DNA of 64,000 nt from Nocardia abscessus (GTDB lineage Bacteria > Actinomycetota > Actinomycetes > Mycobacteriales > Mycobacteriaceae), in NCBI RefSeq assembly GCF_015477775.1, contig NZ_JADLQO010000001.1:744001-808000 (forward strand), read 5' to 3'. Both the position numbers and the translations under genes were made by a program. Below are positions 23,787-31,777 of the stretch, piece after piece (position 1 is the stretch's first letter; each line of letters starts with the position of its first letter). Below the pieces are notes generated by a model. That model made no database searches. It saw nothing but the letters and a program-made list of their open reading frames with translations, and was not told the DNA's origin.

Positions 23787-23894
23787 ATGAAAATTCTTCT
23801 CACCGCCGGTGTCGTGGTCCTGGTCCTCTTCGGCATCTCCAAGCTGCGCCGGCGCGGCGACGCGGACATGTGGCACGAGGTGACCACGCGCTGA
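23787..23894 (+). CDS. DLW-39 family small protein
   Basis: 35 aa: one N-terminal membrane segment (MKILLTAGVVVLVLFGISKL), then a basic stretch and a short tail with DADMWHE. DLW-39 proteins are tiny actinobacterial proteins typically encoded between tRNA-Ile and tRNA-Ala after gyrA. Here the tail has Met where the name-giving motif has Leu. It ends 5 bp before the plus-strand tRNA-Ala. No clear ribosome site is visible, so it may be leaderless. Function unknown. Confidence 0.7.
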   Translation: MKILLTAGVVVLVLFGISKLRRRGDADMWHEVTTR

Positions 23895-23899
23895 CCCAC

Positions 23900-23972
23900 G
23901 GGGCCTTAGCTCAATTGGCAGAGCACTGCCTTTGCAAGGCAGGGGTTAGGGGTTCGATTCCCCTAGGCTCCA
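23900..23972 (+). tRNA. alaT: tRNA-Ala (UGC), plus-strand copy
   Basis: 73-nt cloverleaf identical to the minus-strand copy at 14543-14615, anticodon TGC. Its orientation and the preceding DLW-39 gene match the ancestral actinobacterial arrangement, so this is probably the original alaT. Confidence 0.97.
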
Positions 23973-24011
23973 CGAACACGTAGTTCAAGCTCGTTCCGTG
24001 CGTTATGACCG

Positions 24012-24890
24012 CTAGCTGTCGGGGACCGCGGGCGCACCACGAGGTGCCCGGTGGACTTCCCAGAGTGAGTCGGCTGTGTCTCCGACCGAGGAATCCACCT
24101 CGACACCGACGCTGGAGACCTCCTCGCGCGATTTCCAAGTCTGGGTCATCACGTCGCCGGTCGCGGCGTACACGTCACGATCGATGTTCGTCCGGCTGTG
24201 CAGGTGGCCGGACATCGACGCCGCCGCGGAACCTCCGGGTCGAGCCGGGCTACAAGACAGCAGGACCAGCGGCCCCGGCCTCGTGGCCAGCGCTTGCGCC
24301 AGATGCTTGTTCTCGGCCAGTAACTCCGCGTATGTCGCTCCATCGATCTGCACCGGTTTCGATCCCCAACGCCCCGTCTTGACCGAGACGTGGAACGTGC
24401 GGGCGTCCGCGTGCGCATGCGCGTAAACGGGATCGGTGTCCGCCCACGGCGCCGTACGCCGACGGCCGAATATCCACTTGGGCTTCTTCGCCTCCGGATC
24501 CTCCTTCCAGAACGCGTAGTGCACCTGATCGCTGGACCTGAATTTCGCGCGTGCCCATCGCTTCTTGCTCCCGGCATCGCCACTTCTCGAAGGGAACGAC
24601 ACACCGATGACGTTTCCTTGCGCATCTTTCAGGGGAACACTGACGACCTCGTCGGCCCGGAAGCGGACGAACTGGCCCGAACGAAGATCCGCCCCGACCA
24701 GGCGCCGGGCAACGGGTTGTGTGTCCGGATCCCGGAACGGGAGTGCGCCTTCTGCATCGGCGTGCTCCAGGCGCCCAGCAGTCGCCCGTAAGTGACCGCC
24801 GGTGCCAGTGAGTCTGCCTGCCACCGATCGCGCGGCATTCCCGACAGCCGTATCCAGACGCCCGATCACCTGGGCGATTACGGGTAACAC
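24012..24890 (-). CDS. Lonely-Cys/CHAT-like caspase-fold protein, T7SS-linked (tentative)
   Basis: 292 aa, second gene of a minus-strand pair. The N-terminal 45 residues (helical, Ala-rich, ending LRATAGRLEHAD) resemble the end of a WXG/EspC-like helical hairpin. From about residue 80 the pattern GNVIGVSFPS ... PVYAHAHAD (His158/His160) ... VQIDGATYAELL ... PLVLLSCSPARPGGSAA (Cys213) looks like a His-Cys caspase/CHAT-type fold. This is the arrangement seen in the lonely Cys domain of large Streptomyces proteins. Those proteins are usually thousands of residues long, so this would be a stand-alone or truncated form. The start (GTG 24890) lacks a ribosome site and is probably coupled to the upstream gene. 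The family call needs profile confirmation. Confidence 0.5.
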   Translation of the reverse strand: MLPVIAQVIGRLDTAVGNAARSVAGRLTGTGGHLRATAGRLEHADAEGALPFRDPDTQPVARRLVGADLRSGQFVRFRADEVVSVPLKDAQGNVIGVSFPSRSGDAGSKKRWARAKFRSSDQVHYAFWKEDPEAKKPKWIFGRRRTAPWADTDPVYAHAHADARTFHVSVKTGRWGSKPVQIDGATYAELLAENKHLAQALATRPGPLVLLSCSPARPGGSAAASMSGHLHSRTNIDRDVYAATGDVMTQTWKSREEVSSVGVEVDSSVGDTADSLWEVHRAPRGAPAVPDS

Positions 24891-24899
24891 TGTGCGCGG

Positions 24900-25430
24900 T
24901 CACAAATTCGGGTCGGCGTTCCGCAGAATTTCCGCGACGAGGCGGAACGGCGCCGGTCCGCCAGGATTGAACAGGATATCGGCACCCGAGGGGATGACTG
25001 AGGGAAGTTCGCTGCCCAATACCGGCCACCAGTGGCCGGAACGCACGTCCACCTTCTGGGCTTCGGCGGTGGCTACGAGCACACAGGGGACGCCGTCCGG
25101 GGAGGTGTCCACAATCGGCTGGTCCTGCTCGTCACACACGATCTCGACTACCGAGTCGCGGATCAGCTTCACCAGTTCGTCGCCGACCGGCTCGCCTGCG
25201 GCAACCGAGCGCAGCAACGCATCCGTGGGGTCGGTCGGCGTCTCGTCGTCGCCGGGAAGGTATGCCGGATTGGGTTGAAACGGACCGGCTTTGCCGTCCT
25301 CGTCCATCATCCAGCCGCCGACCACGGCTTCCGTCGGTGGTTCCGACCAGGGGGTGGCCGGCTTCCACCCGGGATCGAGTAGCAATAGCCAGTCATCACG
25401 CTGGATCGTCACCGGTTGCGGCTCCATCAC
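24900..25430 (-). CDS. Type VII secretion system-associated protein
   Basis: 176 aa, no signal peptide. The sequence follows the T7SS-associated protein family found next to lonely-Cys-domain proteins. An early stretch reads WLLLLDPGWKP, then PTEAVVGGWMMDEDGKAGPFQPNPAYLPG, then PTDPTDALL. Its role may be chaperone, immunity or regulatory partner; none is established here. The GTG 25430 start is 8 nt from AAGGG, and an ATG one codon later is an alternative. The downstream gene begins 9 bp after its stop. Confidence 0.7.
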   Translation of the reverse strand: MMEPQPVTIQRDDWLLLLDPGWKPATPWSEPPTEAVVGGWMMDEDGKAGPFQPNPAYLPGDDETPTDPTDALLRSVAAGEPVGDELVKLIRDSVVEIVCDEQDQPIVDTSPDGVPCVLVATAEAQKVDVRSGHWWPVLGSELPSVIPSGADILFNPGGPAPFRLVAEILRNADPNL

Positions 25431-25792
25431 GCAAACTGCCCTTCTCGACAGGGTCCCTCATCATCGAACCGCGAAAGTCGTCACCGTAATCATCGGTCTG
25501 GCACAGTTCGAGCAAACATCGCATGTTCCCAATACGGGGAAGTCTCGCTCTGGGCGGCGAGTGCCGTAACTGTGACGCGAGAGGCATGGTGATGTGAGGT
25601 GGGTTGCCTCCCGGTCGGCGCCCGGGCGGCTGGATGGATTTCTCGGTCGAGAACCTGGTGCTCTGTGTCCAATTGGACACAGAGCACAAGCGGCACAGCC
25701 GCGACAGAGCGTCCTAATCGGACGATATTCGCTCGGCTTGTGCCACACTGGCCCAGCACAGTAATGCACTCCTCACCCTGGGAGGACCGTCT
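25431..25792. promoter_or_regulatory. Divergent control region upstream of parA-like gene
   Basis: Holds the 30-bp palindrome and a second related site (separate entry). A plausible sigma-A promoter for the parA-like gene is TTGTGC (25738-25743), an 18-nt spacer and TAATGC (25762-25767). The ribosome site GGGAGGAC lies 5 nt before ATG 25793. Confidence 0.55.
25658..25687. repeat. Perfect 30-bp palindrome, candidate operator/centromere
   Basis: Arms GTGCTCTGTGTCCAA and TTGGACACAGAGCAC match with no mismatch and no loop. A smaller relative, CGTCC-TAATC-GGACG at 25710-25724, shares the GTCC/GGAC arms and lies next to the -35 element of the parA-like gene. Either the ParA partner or another regulator could bind here. 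Confidence 0.7.
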
Positions 25793-26518
25793 ATGACGAA
25801 TTCTGTTGCGCCACTCGAATTGCCCGAACCCCTGGTCATCACGCTGGGGAATCTGAAGGGCGGTGTCGGAAAAACGACATCGGCGTTCTTCTTGGCGAGT
25901 TACTTCGCTTCGGTGCACGAACTGCGGGTGCTGGTGATCGACGCCGACCCGCTCAGCCAGACCGGGTACTCCTGGTATCGGCGGCTGGTCAAAGGGGGCG
26001 TCGAGGTGCCGTTCGACCTGGTCGCGTTTCCTTCCCGGCACGTGAACGACTGCATCACGGACAATGCCGCCGATTTCGACGTCATCATCGTGGATGCCGG
26101 TGGCGAGTCGGCCGAGATCTTCAAGGCCGCTATTCCGGAGAGCGACGAGCTTCTGCTGTTGACGAGTGTCAGCCCCTCCGAGGTGAAGCGAGTGCCGAGT
26201 ACGTTCAAAGCCGCCGAGGAAGCGGCAGCCGGTAGCAATCGGGAAATCCGGGTGCGAGTGCTGATGACCAAAGTGCCGGTGATCATGAAGAAAGGCTTGA
26301 ACGTCTCGACCGAATACCGGGCGCAGCGCGGGCACCTGGAAAGCGCGGGCTACGACGTGTTCAATTCCTATCTGAGCGCGTGGAAATGGTATCGGGAGGC
26401 GGCCGACGGGGAGGTCGGCGAGGGAGCCGAGAACCCGATCGATGATCTGGGCGAGTACCGGCAGGTGGGCGACGAGCTGGTGAACTCCTACCGCGTCCTC
26501 ATGGAGGTGTCGGCCTGA
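25793..26518 (+). CDS. ParA-family ATPase
   Basis: 241 aa with the deviant Walker A KGGVGKTT (22-29), Walker A' VLVIDADPLSQ and VIIVDAGGES. ParA ATPases position plasmids, chromosomes or protein cargo along the nucleoid. There is no N-terminal HTH, so autoregulation would depend on the partner. The chromosomal parAB operon is expected on the other side of oriC near gidB, so this is an additional, plasmid-like partition gene. Its stop overlaps the next start by one base. Confidence 0.88.
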   Translation: MTNSVAPLELPEPLVITLGNLKGGVGKTTSAFFLASYFASVHELRVLVIDADPLSQTGYSWYRRLVKGGVEVPFDLVAFPSRHVNDCITDNAADFDVIIVDAGGESAEIFKAAIPESDELLLLTSVSPSEVKRVPSTFKAAEEAAAGSNREIRVRVLMTKVPVIMKKGLNVSTEYRAQRGHLESAGYDVFNSYLSAWKWYREAADGEVGEGAENPIDDLGEYRQVGDELVNSYRVLMEVSA

Positions 26519-27309
26519 TGCCTCCGCAACGCAGGAAAGGTTCGATCGGCGGCGCGAATCCGCTATCCGACGGCGCCGAGCACACACCACCGGTCTCGCC
26601 GCTGCGCGATGCCGAATGGCGGCGGCCGAAAGCTGCTGTGAGCCCGAATGTTCTGACCATGCCGGTGCCGGACGCGGGTGACGGTCCGCTGAGCGATCGG
26701 GAACGGGCCCAACTGACGGTGTGCGAGTCGTCGATCGACACGCTGCGCATCGCATTCTGGGCGGCCGGGCGTGCTCTGCAGATCGTGCGGGACGGCAGGC
26801 TGTACCGCGACAGCCACGAGACCTTCGACGAGTACGTGGAACAGCGGTGGGACATGCAGCGGTCATACGCCCACAAGCTCATTCGCGCTTGGCCGCTGGC
26901 TGCCCGGCTGCATCCGGTGGCGCCTGCGATCAATGAGGGCCAGGTTCGTGAATTGCTGCCGATCGCAGCCGAATACGGCGAGGACGCGGCGGTCACCGTC
27001 TACACCACGATCGCCGCCGGCGCCGACGTGAAGGTGACGGCGGGAAAGCTCCGGCAAGCGATCGCGCTGCTTCCCGAACGCTATGACGAGGACGTGGTGG
27101 TCGAGCGCCTCCAGGCGTGGCTGCGCGGTGAACTGCCTGCGGACCCGAACGACCGTGCGGCGGATATCTTCAGCACCGTGGAATCCCGTCTCGCGGCGCT
27201 GACCAGGCGCGTCGTCAAAGGGTCGAGCGACGATCCGCGCGCGGCACGTGAATTCGCGGCGAGGCTGCGGACGATCGCGAAACAGATCGAGGAGCAGATC
27301 ACCGCATGA
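26518..27309 (+). CDS. ParB-like HTH partner protein (putative)
   Basis: 263 aa. The disordered N-terminus (1-55) is followed by a helical region with a ParB-like helix-turn-helix pattern (FDEYVEQRWDMQRSYAHKLIRAW, about 102-124) and INEGQVRELLPIAAEYG. The C-terminus is coiled-coil-like (AAREFAARLRTIAKQIEEQI). It has no clear ParB N-terminal CTPase motif. The coupling to parA implies a centromere- or operator-binding role, probably at the palindromes upstream. Confidence 0.6.
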   Translation: MPPQRRKGSIGGANPLSDGAEHTPPVSPLRDAEWRRPKAAVSPNVLTMPVPDAGDGPLSDRERAQLTVCESSIDTLRIAFWAAGRALQIVRDGRLYRDSHETFDEYVEQRWDMQRSYAHKLIRAWPLAARLHPVAPAINEGQVRELLPIAAEYGEDAAVTVYTTIAAGADVKVTAGKLRQAIALLPERYDEDVVVERLQAWLRGELPADPNDRAADIFSTVESRLAALTRRVVKGSSDDPRAAREFAARLRTIAKQIEEQITA

Positions 27310-27643
27310 AGTTCCCCGACGCGCAGAAGCCCCGTGGCGGGAGTCATTCCCAGCGGGGCGCTGTGCATCCCGGATGAATAATTCCGGTGAGGCGAATTGA
27401 TATCCGGAAAGCTGTAGCGAAACGAGTTATTGTTTTGTTACGAAATATGGGCGTGTTGAGCTTTACGTGATGTGTTCTATGCCGAAAGGTGAACGCTCGG
27501 ATCGGATCCGCTGGACTGACGAAGCACCGTGATGGTTTTCGAATCAATTCGAGGTCTTTGGTGAAGTCCGTCGCGCCGGGAATCGCGGCGACGTACGGGC
27601 CCCCCGCCGAAGGACGACGATATGAGCATCGGAGGACCGCATC
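27310..27643. other. Intergenic region, AT-richer
   Basis: An imperfect hairpin (27329-27359, GCCCCG/CGGGGC with an inner GGGA/TTCCC) can terminate the ParB-like gene. The rest, about 27365-27600, is clearly AT-richer than its surroundings and has no gene. NlpC/P60 genes in Actinobacteria are often preceded by a c-di-AMP riboswitch, but I could not recognise one. Confidence 0.4.
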
Positions 27644-28489
27644 ATGGCATCATCGACCGACGTCCGATATACCCGCTACCTGCGACGTGCCGTCTTCTGG
27701 GCACTCACCGCCGGAGCGGCCGCCCTCATGGGCATGTTGTTCAGCGCCGCGGAGGCATCGGCTCAGCCGGTGACCATCCCCGGCGTGGGAACATTCGAGA
27801 TATCCAACGAAATTTCGTTGTCCGGCCCACCGGAAGAATTGTTCCGGCACAACGCGATACTTCCGGTCATCGATGCTCCGGTGACGGCAGCGATCTACGA
27901 AATCGAGAACACCGCCGCCGCCGCGCTTCCGGAAATCGAGATAGCGCCCGCCACGCTCGGCCCGGCGATCGAATTCCCGGTTTCGGTGGTCGTCCCCGTG
28001 ATCGAGGTGCCGCTGCCGACGAGCGTTCCGGCGATCGAGATCCCGCTGCTGGGCGCGCTTCCGGAGATCGAGCTACCGTTCCTCGCGGACATTCCGCAGA
28101 TCATGCCCCGGGCACCCACCCCGCCCGCCACGGTGATACCGCAGAAGACCGCAGGCGAAATGGCAGTCGACGCGGCACGAACCAAACTCGGCGCCGATTA
28201 CAACTACGGCGCGGTCGGCCCCGACTCCTTCGATTGCTCGGGACTGGTGCAGTGGTCATACGATCAGGCCGGGGTAGACCTCCCGCGTACCAGCTACGAC
28301 CAGCTCGCCACCGGAACGCCGGTACCCCTCGACGATCTGCAACCGGGCGACATGGTCTCGTTCTACGGCGGAAGTCACTCCGCCATCTACGCCGGCGACG
28401 GCAAAGTCATCCACGCATCGACCTATGGCACCGGGGTGACCACCTCTCCGCTCTCCTCGATGCCGGTGACCGGCGCCCGCCGATTCTGA
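27644..28489 (+). CDS. Secreted NlpC/P60 peptidoglycan endopeptidase
   Basis: 281 aa. The signal peptide (residues 1 to about 41) ends at ASAQP. A linker (about 90-150) carries degenerate repeats of the pattern P-x-I-E-hydrophobic-P. The NlpC/P60 domain (about 165-281) has Cys198 (DCSGL), His245 (GSHSAI) and His257 (VIHAS) as the catalytic set. It would cleave D-glutamyl-diaminopimelate bonds in peptidoglycan, like the mycobacterial Rip proteins. ATG 27644 follows GGAGGA by 7 nt. Confidence 0.92.
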   Translation: MASSTDVRYTRYLRRAVFWALTAGAAALMGMLFSAAEASAQPVTIPGVGTFEISNEISLSGPPEELFRHNAILPVIDAPVTAAIYEIENTAAAALPEIEIAPATLGPAIEFPVSVVVPVIEVPLPTSVPAIEIPLLGALPEIELPFLADIPQIMPRAPTPPATVIPQKTAGEMAVDAARTKLGADYNYGAVGPDSFDCSGLVQWSYDQAGVDLPRTSYDQLATGTPVPLDDLQPGDMVSFYGGSHSAIYAGDGKVIHASTYGTGVTTSPLSSMPVTGARRF

Positions 28490-28551
28490 CTTCCTCGAAC
28501 TCGTCGACAGCCACCACAGCCGCGAGCATCGGCAGCCGCGTGGCAGCGGTT

Positions 28552-29256
28552 TCACTGGGTGAGGGGACCGTGCCGGTCCAGATGCAGGTAGGTGAATCCG
28601 GTGACGAGCAGGCACACGACGGTCGCGGTGATCAGCATGGCCCAGCCGGCGACCAGCAGGCTCAGCAGTCCGCCGAGCAACGCTCCGAGCGCGAAACTCG
28701 CATAGAGCAGGAAGTATCCGAGCCAGTCCGCGTAGTCGCCGCCGCTGATATGACGTTCGATGCCCTGCCCCATCTTGACCAAGGTTCCCGTGACATAGCT
28801 GAGCGGCACCGACACCTCACCGTTCTGCACGAACGATGTATTGAGCGCCCCGACGCCGAAGGCGACGAACATGATCGGCAGCAGCCCGATCGGCTCGGTG
28901 GTCGTCTGGTATTCCAAGATGTCGATGGCCGAAGCGAGCGCCAGGCAGACAGTGGTGAGCAGGGTGGCTCCGTGCGGGTGCCCGGACCAGTAGCGCCTGC
29001 GGCACCACGAGGCCACGACCACCCCGGAGAGGAACGACATCAGCAATCCGGCGGCCGCCAACGCCATGTCCGGCTCGTCGTGGAAATACCCGAGGACGGC
29101 CCGTTCGGTATTGCCCGTCATGAAGGTGACGAAGTAGCCAGCCGTATGCATGAACGCCGCGGCGCCGATCAACCCGGCGAGCGCGGCCAGCACCCAGGAC
29201 AGTCTTGCCTCGCTGTCGAAAAGCGCCTCTCTGCGACTTTCTTCCAGCTCCGGCAC
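28552..29256 (-). CDS. DUF1275 (YoaK-like) membrane protein
   Basis: 234 aa, six predicted membrane segments. The family pattern is clear: LAALAGLIGAAAFMHTAGYFVTFMTGN near the start and FGVGALNTSFVQNGEVSVPLSYVTGTLVKMGQ in the middle. Function of the family is unknown. The GTG 29256 start was chosen because AAGGAG lies 8 nt upstream; the frame remains open further upstream to 29427 but without membrane-protein character. It is divergent from the SDR operon and shares its control region. Confidence 0.87.
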   Translation of the reverse strand: MPELEESRREALFDSEARLSWVLAALAGLIGAAAFMHTAGYFVTFMTGNTERAVLGYFHDEPDMALAAAGLLMSFLSGVVVASWCRRRYWSGHPHGATLLTTVCLALASAIDILEYQTTTEPIGLLPIMFVAFGVGALNTSFVQNGEVSVPLSYVTGTLVKMGQGIERHISGGDYADWLGYFLLYASFALGALLGGLLSLLVAGWAMLITATVVCLLVTGFTYLHLDRHGPLTQ

Positions 29257-29372
29257 AGGTCGAACTCCTTCCGGTAAGGGGGGCGACACCCCAGTGAAGC
29301 AGGCTGCGCAGCGGAATTCGCCAACGCAGCGCCGGTGGTTGCCGATCGATCGCCTGCGCTCTGTGGTGGCAG

Positions 29373-29472
29373 TCGGTTCCTGCGCGGTAACCGAGTAATT
29401 CGGAAGTGCCGTCTTCCCCTGGTCCACGACGGTGACGCAAGATCCTGTCGGTTACGAAAAGTAACTGACCGA
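29373..29472. promoter_or_regulatory. Divergent operators with TCGGTTAC elements
   Basis: Two inverted repeats lie between the DUF1275 and SDR genes. The first is TCGGTT (29373-29378) with AACCGA (29389-29394). The second is TCGGTTAC (29448-29455), whose inner GTTAC-GAAAA-GTAAC (29451-29465) is a perfect palindrome. The element TCGGTTACC recurs upstream of the gene at 30804. Confidence 0.55.
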
Positions 29473-29487
29473 GAAGGGATCCCGATC

Positions 29488-30264
29488 GTGAACGCAGGAA
29501 AGAAGGCCGTGGTAACCGGCGGCACGCACGGCATGGGGCTGGCCATCGTGGAGGCGCTGCTCGCCGAGGGGGTGGAGGTCGTGCTCACCGGCCGCAACGA
29601 GCACACGCTGGAGCAGGCGCGCGCCCGCCTGTCCGGTCGGCCGGCTCATGTCGTGCGGTCGGACGCGGCGAGTGCGGCCGATATCGCGGCGCTCGGCGAG
29701 CTCGTCGAACAGCGACTCGGCCGCGTCGACGCACTGTTCGTCAACCACGGCACCGCGGAGTTCCAGACACTGGACGCCGCCACCGAGGAGTCGTTCGACC
29801 GGCAATTCACCGTCAACACCAAAGGCGCGTTCTTCACCGTCCAGCGGTTGGCCCCGCTGCTGAGTGAGGGCGGCTCGATCGTCTTCACCACCGTCGCCAA
29901 CGACGTCGTATTCCCTGGACTCAGTGCGTATTCCGGTTCGAAAGAAGCACTGCGGGCGATCGCCCAGGTGCTGGCGGCCGAGTTGCTGCCACGCCGGATC
30001 AGGGTGAACTCGGTGGCGCCCGGGTTCATCGAGACGCCGACGATGGGCGTGGTCGGGCTGACCGAACAGCAGCGGGCCGAATTCCTGGAGCAGGGTGAGC
30101 GCAGTACGCCGTTGCGGCGCAACGGAACTGTGGACGAGGTGGCGAAGGCCGCACTGTTCCTTGCCTTCGACGCCACGTTCACCACGGGCGTCGAACTTCC
30201 GGTCGACGGTGGTTGGGGGCAGGGACTCGGGGTGGCCGGGGCGGACGCCGAGGCGGCGGCATGA
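29488..30264 (+). CDS. Short-chain dehydrogenase/reductase (SDR)
   Basis: 258 aa classical SDR. The cofactor motif TGGTHGMG lies at 10-17, NHGT corresponds to the NAG site, and the catalytic pair is Tyr148/Lys152 (YSGSK). The typical Ser before it falls in FTTVAND, where Thr replaces Ser. A C-terminal VDGGWGQG is present. NAD(P)-dependent alcohol/ketone chemistry, substrate unknown. GTG 29488 follows GAGAAGGGA. ATGA overlap with the next gene. Confidence 0.9.
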   Translation: MNAGKKAVVTGGTHGMGLAIVEALLAEGVEVVLTGRNEHTLEQARARLSGRPAHVVRSDAASAADIAALGELVEQRLGRVDALFVNHGTAEFQTLDAATEESFDRQFTVNTKGAFFTVQRLAPLLSEGGSIVFTTVANDVVFPGLSAYSGSKEALRAIAQVLAAELLPRRIRVNSVAPGFIETPTMGVVGLTEQQRAEFLEQGERSTPLRRNGTVDEVAKAALFLAFDATFTTGVELPVDGGWGQGLGVAGADAEAAA

Positions 30265-30746
30265 CCCAGAAGGTGACGTCGTTCGCGGAGATCGAGGCGG
30301 AGTTCGACGCCTACGTCGGGCGGATCGTGTACTCGACCATGGTGACGGTGGACAAGCGGAACCGGCCGCGCACCAGGGTGCTGATCCCGATCTGGGAAAA
30401 CGTGGACGGTCGCCCGCTCGGTTGGCTGGGAACCTATCGGACGCCGGTCAAAGCGGCGCACATCGCGAACAATCCGCATGTCAACTTCTCCTACTGGGCG
30501 CAGGGCACCAACAACTCGGTCGCGATCGACGCGACCGCGGAGTGGGTCGACACCCCCGAGATCCGGCAGCGGGTGTGGGAGTTGTACCGCAAGACGAGTC
30601 CGCGTGGCGCCGGCTACGACCTCGGGCAGTTCTGGCGATCGCCGCAGGATCCCCAACTTCAGATCCTGCGATTGGAGCCGTGGCGCGTCCAGGTGATCCG
30701 GGGCATGGATCTGCGCAGCCGGATTTGGCAGGCGCCCTCCGCGTAG
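30261..30746 (+). CDS. Pyridoxamine 5'-phosphate oxidase family protein
   Basis: 161 aa with the split-barrel FMN-binding fold: [39 protein letters not shown] and a C-terminal [12 protein letters not shown]. Such small proteins bind FMN, F420 or haem and reduce diverse substrates; true PNPOx activity is unlikely. Translationally coupled to the SDR through ATGA, so the pair probably works on one compound. Confidence 0.85.
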   Translation: MTQKVTSFAEIEAEFDAYVGRIVYSTMVTVDKRNRPRTRVLIPIWENVDGRPLGWLGTYRTPVKAAHIANNPHVNFSYWAQGTNNSVAIDATAEWVDTPEIRQRVWELYRKTSPRGAGYDLGQFWRSPQDPQLQILRLEPWRVQVIRGMDLRSRIWQAPSA

Positions 30747-30803
30747 GGGCGGACGCTCGGCCGAGGCCGCCCCGGTCGGTCGCCGCTCGGTTACCGTGCT
30801 GAG

Positions 30804-31730
30804 GTGGATACTCTGCTCGATTTCCTGGTGACCGAGCCGGTGGCGACGGCGCCGCTCGACGATGTCGCCTCGGCGTGGACGCGACACCGCGTGGCCGCGA
30901 GTCGATTCGAACAGCCGGTGGAGGTGGCGATCGCGGGCGGTTTCGGCGCCGATCGGCTCGGGTTCGCCTTCCTGTCCGGTTATCAGGAGGCGCTGCGCAC
31001 GCTGATTCCGGACCTGCCGGACGACGAACTGGTCGCGATGTGCGCGACCGAGGAGGGCGGCGGTCACCCCGCCGCGATCCGCGCCACGCTCACCGAACGG
31101 GACGGCGTCTGGGTGGTCAACGGGACGAAGTCGTTCGCGACCATGGGTTCCTTCGCGCGGCGGCTGGTGGTGATAGCCGGCGTCGGCACTTCGTCCGACG
31201 GGCGAAACATGCTGCGCGCCTGCGAGATCGAGGCTCACGCTGCCGGGGTGCACCGGACCGATCACCCCGCGCTGCCGTTCGCGCCCGAGATTCCGCACGC
31301 TTCGGTCGTGCTGACCGACGTGCCCGCGCGCGTGCTTCCCGGCGACGGGTATCTGGACTACCTCAAGCCGTTCCGCACGATCGAGGACATCCACGTGCTC
31401 GCCGCCACTTTGGGCTGGCTGCTGCGGGTGGCGCGAGCGTCGGACTGGCCGCAGGCCGGCAGGCAGCGGCTGCTGACCCTGGTGGCCGCCGTACGCGGCC
31501 TGGACATCGATGCGCCGAGTTCCCCCGGTGTCCACATCGCACTCGGCGGCCTCTTCGAAATGTTCGGTGATCTGCTGGCCGAACTCGAGTCGCTGTGGCA
31601 GATGGCCGACCCGGTGATCAGGCAGCGGTGGGAGCGAGACCGGCCACTGCTCGCGACCGCTGGACGCGTGCGCGGCCAACGGCTGGCCACCGCGTGGCGT
31701 GCGGTCGAACCAGCCGGAACAGGGGCCTGA
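30804..31730 (+). CDS. Acyl-CoA dehydrogenase-like protein, short
   Basis: 308 aa, against the usual 380-400 aa of acyl-CoA dehydrogenases. The central beta-domain signature is visible (ERDGVWVVNGTKSFATMGSFARRLVVIAGVG, about 93-123), as is a helical C-terminus. The N-terminal helical domain is short and no catalytic Glu can be assigned, so activity is uncertain. GTG 30804 has a weak ribosome site and sits 8 bp after a TCGGTTACCG element shared with the upstream promoter region, so it may be co-regulated with the SDR-PPOX genes. Confidence 0.7.
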   Translation: MDTLLDFLVTEPVATAPLDDVASAWTRHRVAASRFEQPVEVAIAGGFGADRLGFAFLSGYQEALRTLIPDLPDDELVAMCATEEGGGHPAAIRATLTERDGVWVVNGTKSFATMGSFARRLVVIAGVGTSSDGRNMLRACEIEAHAAGVHRTDHPALPFAPEIPHASVVLTDVPARVLPGDGYLDYLKPFRTIEDIHVLAATLGWLLRVARASDWPQAGRQRLLTLVAAVRGLDIDAPSSPGVHIALGGLFEMFGDLLAELESLWQMADPVIRQRWERDRPLLATAGRVRGQRLATAWRAVEPAGTGA

Positions 31731-31732
31731 CC

Positions 31733-31774
31733 TGGCCCGAAAATCCTGGCCCGAAAATCCTGGCCCGGAAATGG
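31733..31774 (+). repeat. Three 14-bp tandem repeats
   Basis: TGGCCCGAAAATCC at 31733-31746 and 31747-31760 exactly, and a third copy with two changes to 31774, beginning 3 bp after the stop of the acyl-CoA dehydrogenase-like gene. Confidence 0.8.
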
Positions 31775-31777
31775 GGA

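Noticed and set aside
25793..27309. The chromosomal parAB operon
   Set aside because: The ParA lacks the usual context (gidB, rnpA, yidC), and the partner lacks the ParB CTPase motifs; it is better seen as an accessory pair.
27362..27643. c-di-AMP (ydaO) riboswitch before the NlpC/P60 gene
   Set aside because: Expected in this gene context, but I could not match the conserved helices or core bases. A covariance-model search would decide.
27622..29277. 551-codon plus-strand frame overlapping the NlpC/P60 gene
   Set aside because: It starts at ATG 27622 in another frame. The NlpC/P60 frame has the signal peptide, catalytic residues and ribosome site; downstream it runs antisense to the DUF1275 gene.
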